Below, in pieces: positions 5,244-6,345 of a stretch of DNA of 6,345 nucleotides. A program made the translations under genes and the position numbers. The notes beneath the pieces are model-generated. The model saw only the letters and a list, made by a program, of their open reading frames with translations. It had not been told where the DNA came from and made no database searches. The stretch's first letter is position 1. Each line of letters begins with the position of its first letter. Origin of the DNA: Deltaproteobacteria bacterium (GTDB taxonomy: Bacteria > Myxococcota_A > UBA9160 > PR03); the NCBI GenBank assembly GCA_018262315.1, contig JAGSPS010000193.1, positions 1 through 6,345 on the forward strand, given 5' to 3'.

Positions 5244-6345
5244 CTAGAAGAATCCCTTGGGGATCACGTTCTTCTCGCGCGCCTCGCGCTCGAGTGCTTC
5301 GCGGAACTCGGGATGGGCGAGGCCGATCAGCGCCCGGGCGCGCTCGGCCACCGACTTGCCCTTCAAGTTCACGAGGCCGTACTCGGTGACTACGTACATC
5401 ACGTCGGTGCGCGGCGTCGTGACGACGTTTCCGTGCGTCAGTGCGCCGACGATCCGGCTCTTGCGCGCGCCGCCCTTCGAGTAGGTGGACGACAGGCACA
5501 TGAACGACTTGCCGCCACGCGACGCGTAGGCGCCGCGCACGAACTGGAGCTGGCCGCCGGTGCCGGTGAGATGGCGGTGTCCCGCCGACTCCGACGCCGC
5601 CTGGCCCTGCAAGTCCATCTGGGTGGTGTTGTTGATCGAGACCACGCGTTCGTTCTGCATGATGTGGTGTGGGAGGTTCGTGTAGTCGACCGGATGCGAC
5701 TGCACGCCCGGGTTGCGGTGGATGAACTCGTATTGCCGCCGCGATCCCATCGCGAAGGTGAAGACCGTCTGGAAGCGGTTCAGCGTCTTGCGCGCGCCGG
5801 TGACGAGCCCCGCTTCGATCAGGTCGATCATGCCGTCGACGAGCATCTCGGTGTGGATGCCGAGATCGCGGATGCCGGCCTCCTTGAGCAGCGAGCACAC
5901 GGCGTTCGGCATGCCGCCGACACCGATCTGGAGGCAGGCGCCGTCCTCGATCTCCGCGGCGATCAGCGCCGCGACCTTGCGGTCGACGTCCGTGGCGGGT
6001 GGGTTCGCGAGTTCCGCCGGAGCTTCGTCGCCGCCGTCGATGACGAAATCGACCTCGCTCGCATGCACCGACTCTTCGCCGCCGAACACGTAGGGCATCG
6101 CGGGCGACGTCTCGACGATCAACACCTTGGCGCGCTCGACCATCGCCTTCTGATAGCTGACGGCGCCGCCGAAGTTGAAGAAACCGTGCTCGTCGATCGG
6201 CGCGGTGCGGATGCAGACGACATCGATGGGATCGACGAAGCGCCGGTAGTAGTCCGGCGCCTCGCCGAAGTTCATCGGGATGTAGGTGCAGCGGCCGGCG
6301 TCGTGCTGGCGGCGGTCGTAGCCCGAGAAGTGCCAGTTGAGCCAG
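5244..6345 (-). CDS. Acetyl-CoA hydrolase / 4-hydroxybutyrate-type CoA-transferase, N-terminally cut by window edge
   Basis: The 366 visible residues run in frame from the window edge (WLNWHFSGYDRRQHDAGRCT...) to the stop at 5246-5244. An internal ATG at 6275 is not the start, since conserved family sequence lies upstream of it. Members move CoA between acyl-CoA and a carboxylate, or hydrolyse the thioester, through a glutamyl-CoA intermediate. Visible landmarks, counted from that W, are YIPMNFGEAPDYY (21-33), DEHGFFNFGGAVS (51-63), LQIGVGGMPNAV (138-149), GIHTEMLVDG (162-171, with the probable catalytic Glu at 166), GGQLQFVRGA (263-272) and VVTEYGLVNLKGKS (318-331). Family length is about 430, so roughly 60-80 residues are missing. 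Which acid and acyl-CoA it uses (acetate, butyrate, 4-hydroxybutyrate, propionate) is not decidable. It is the most upstream visible gene of the minus-strand operon. Confidence 0.93.
   Translation of the reverse strand, partial: WLNWHFSGYDRRQHDAGRCTYIPMNFGEAPDYYRRFVDPIDVVCIRTAPIDEHGFFNFGGAVSYQKAMVERAKVLIVETSPAMPYVFGGEESVHASEVDFVIDGGDEAPAELANPPATDVDRKVAALIAAEIEDGACLQIGVGGMPNAVCSLLKEAGIRDLGIHTEMLVDGMIDLIEAGLVTGARKTLNRFQTVFTFAMGSRRQYEFIHRNPGVQSHPVDYTNLPHHIMQNERVVSINNTTQMDLQGQAASESAGHRHLTGTGGQLQFVRGAYASRGGKSFMCLSSTYSKGGARKSRIVGALTHGNVVTTPRTDVMYVVTEYGLVNLKGKSVAERARALIGLAHPEFREALEREAREKNVIPKGFF

Noticed and set aside
3901..5247. Plus-strand open frame (448 codons) opposite the methyltransferase and glycosyltransferase
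   Set aside because: Its composition is typical of antisense shadows, and the opposite strand encodes clear GT2 and SAM-methyltransferase motifs.
5239..5898. Upstream extension of the methyltransferase frame
   Set aside because: It overlaps the conserved C-terminal half of the CoA-transferase in another frame and has shadow-type composition.
6273..6275. ATG at 6275 as the start of the CoA-transferase
   Set aside because: The frame stays open to the window edge and the 23 preceding residues (FSGYDRRQHDAGRCTYIP) are conserved family sequence.

Overview
The window is a stretch of ordinary, very GC-rich (clearly above 60% by eye, G/C at most third codon positions), densely packed bacterial chromosome. 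GTG and TTG starts, 4-nt gene overlaps and CoA-ester enzymes fit a high-GC proteobacterial, myxococcal or actinobacterial type of genome. The sequence alone does not fix the taxon. No tRNA, rRNA, CRISPR array, phage gene or transposase gene is visible.

Layout. (1) At the left edge, on the minus strand, lie the first 35 codons of a crotonase-fold enoyl-CoA hydratase/isomerase, which runs off the window. (2) A divergent intergenic region of about 100 nt follows. (3) A plus-strand operon at 211-3286 encodes a stand-alone four-CBS-domain protein (probable nucleotide sensor), an M20-family metal-dependent amidohydrolase of the PM20D2/AbgB-like type, and a two-domain VOC (glyoxalase/dioxygenase-fold) protein. 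The first junction is 11 nt, with the stop codon running into the Shine-Dalgarno; the second is a GTGA overlap. (4) A 136-bp palindromic repeat (3244-3379) fills the convergent junction and provides the last codons and stop of the VOC gene. (5) A minus-strand operon at 6345-3380, read right to left, encodes an acetyl-CoA hydrolase/CoA-transferase (N-terminus beyond the window), a class I SAM methyltransferase with faint Rsm22-like character, and a family 2 glycosyltransferase with an extra C-terminal Rossmann-like segment. These are joined by a 5-nt gap and a TTGA overlap.

How the genes may work together. The plus operon looks like a small catabolic or detoxification set: an amide-bond hydrolase, a VOC enzyme and a nucleotide-sensing CBS protein. 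Its substrate cannot be read from sequence. The CoA-transferase and the divergent crotonase both belong to acyl-CoA metabolism, but the methyltransferase and glycosyltransferase behind the CoA-transferase have no obvious metabolic link to it. The most distinctive non-coding feature is the repeat. It consists of two inverted 29-nt units with identical 20-nt heads and different hairpin tails, enclosing a second inverted pair with a related GGGAC core. This is the architecture of a REPIN, a non-autonomous element of the kind mobilised by RAYT (REP-associated tyrosine) transposases.
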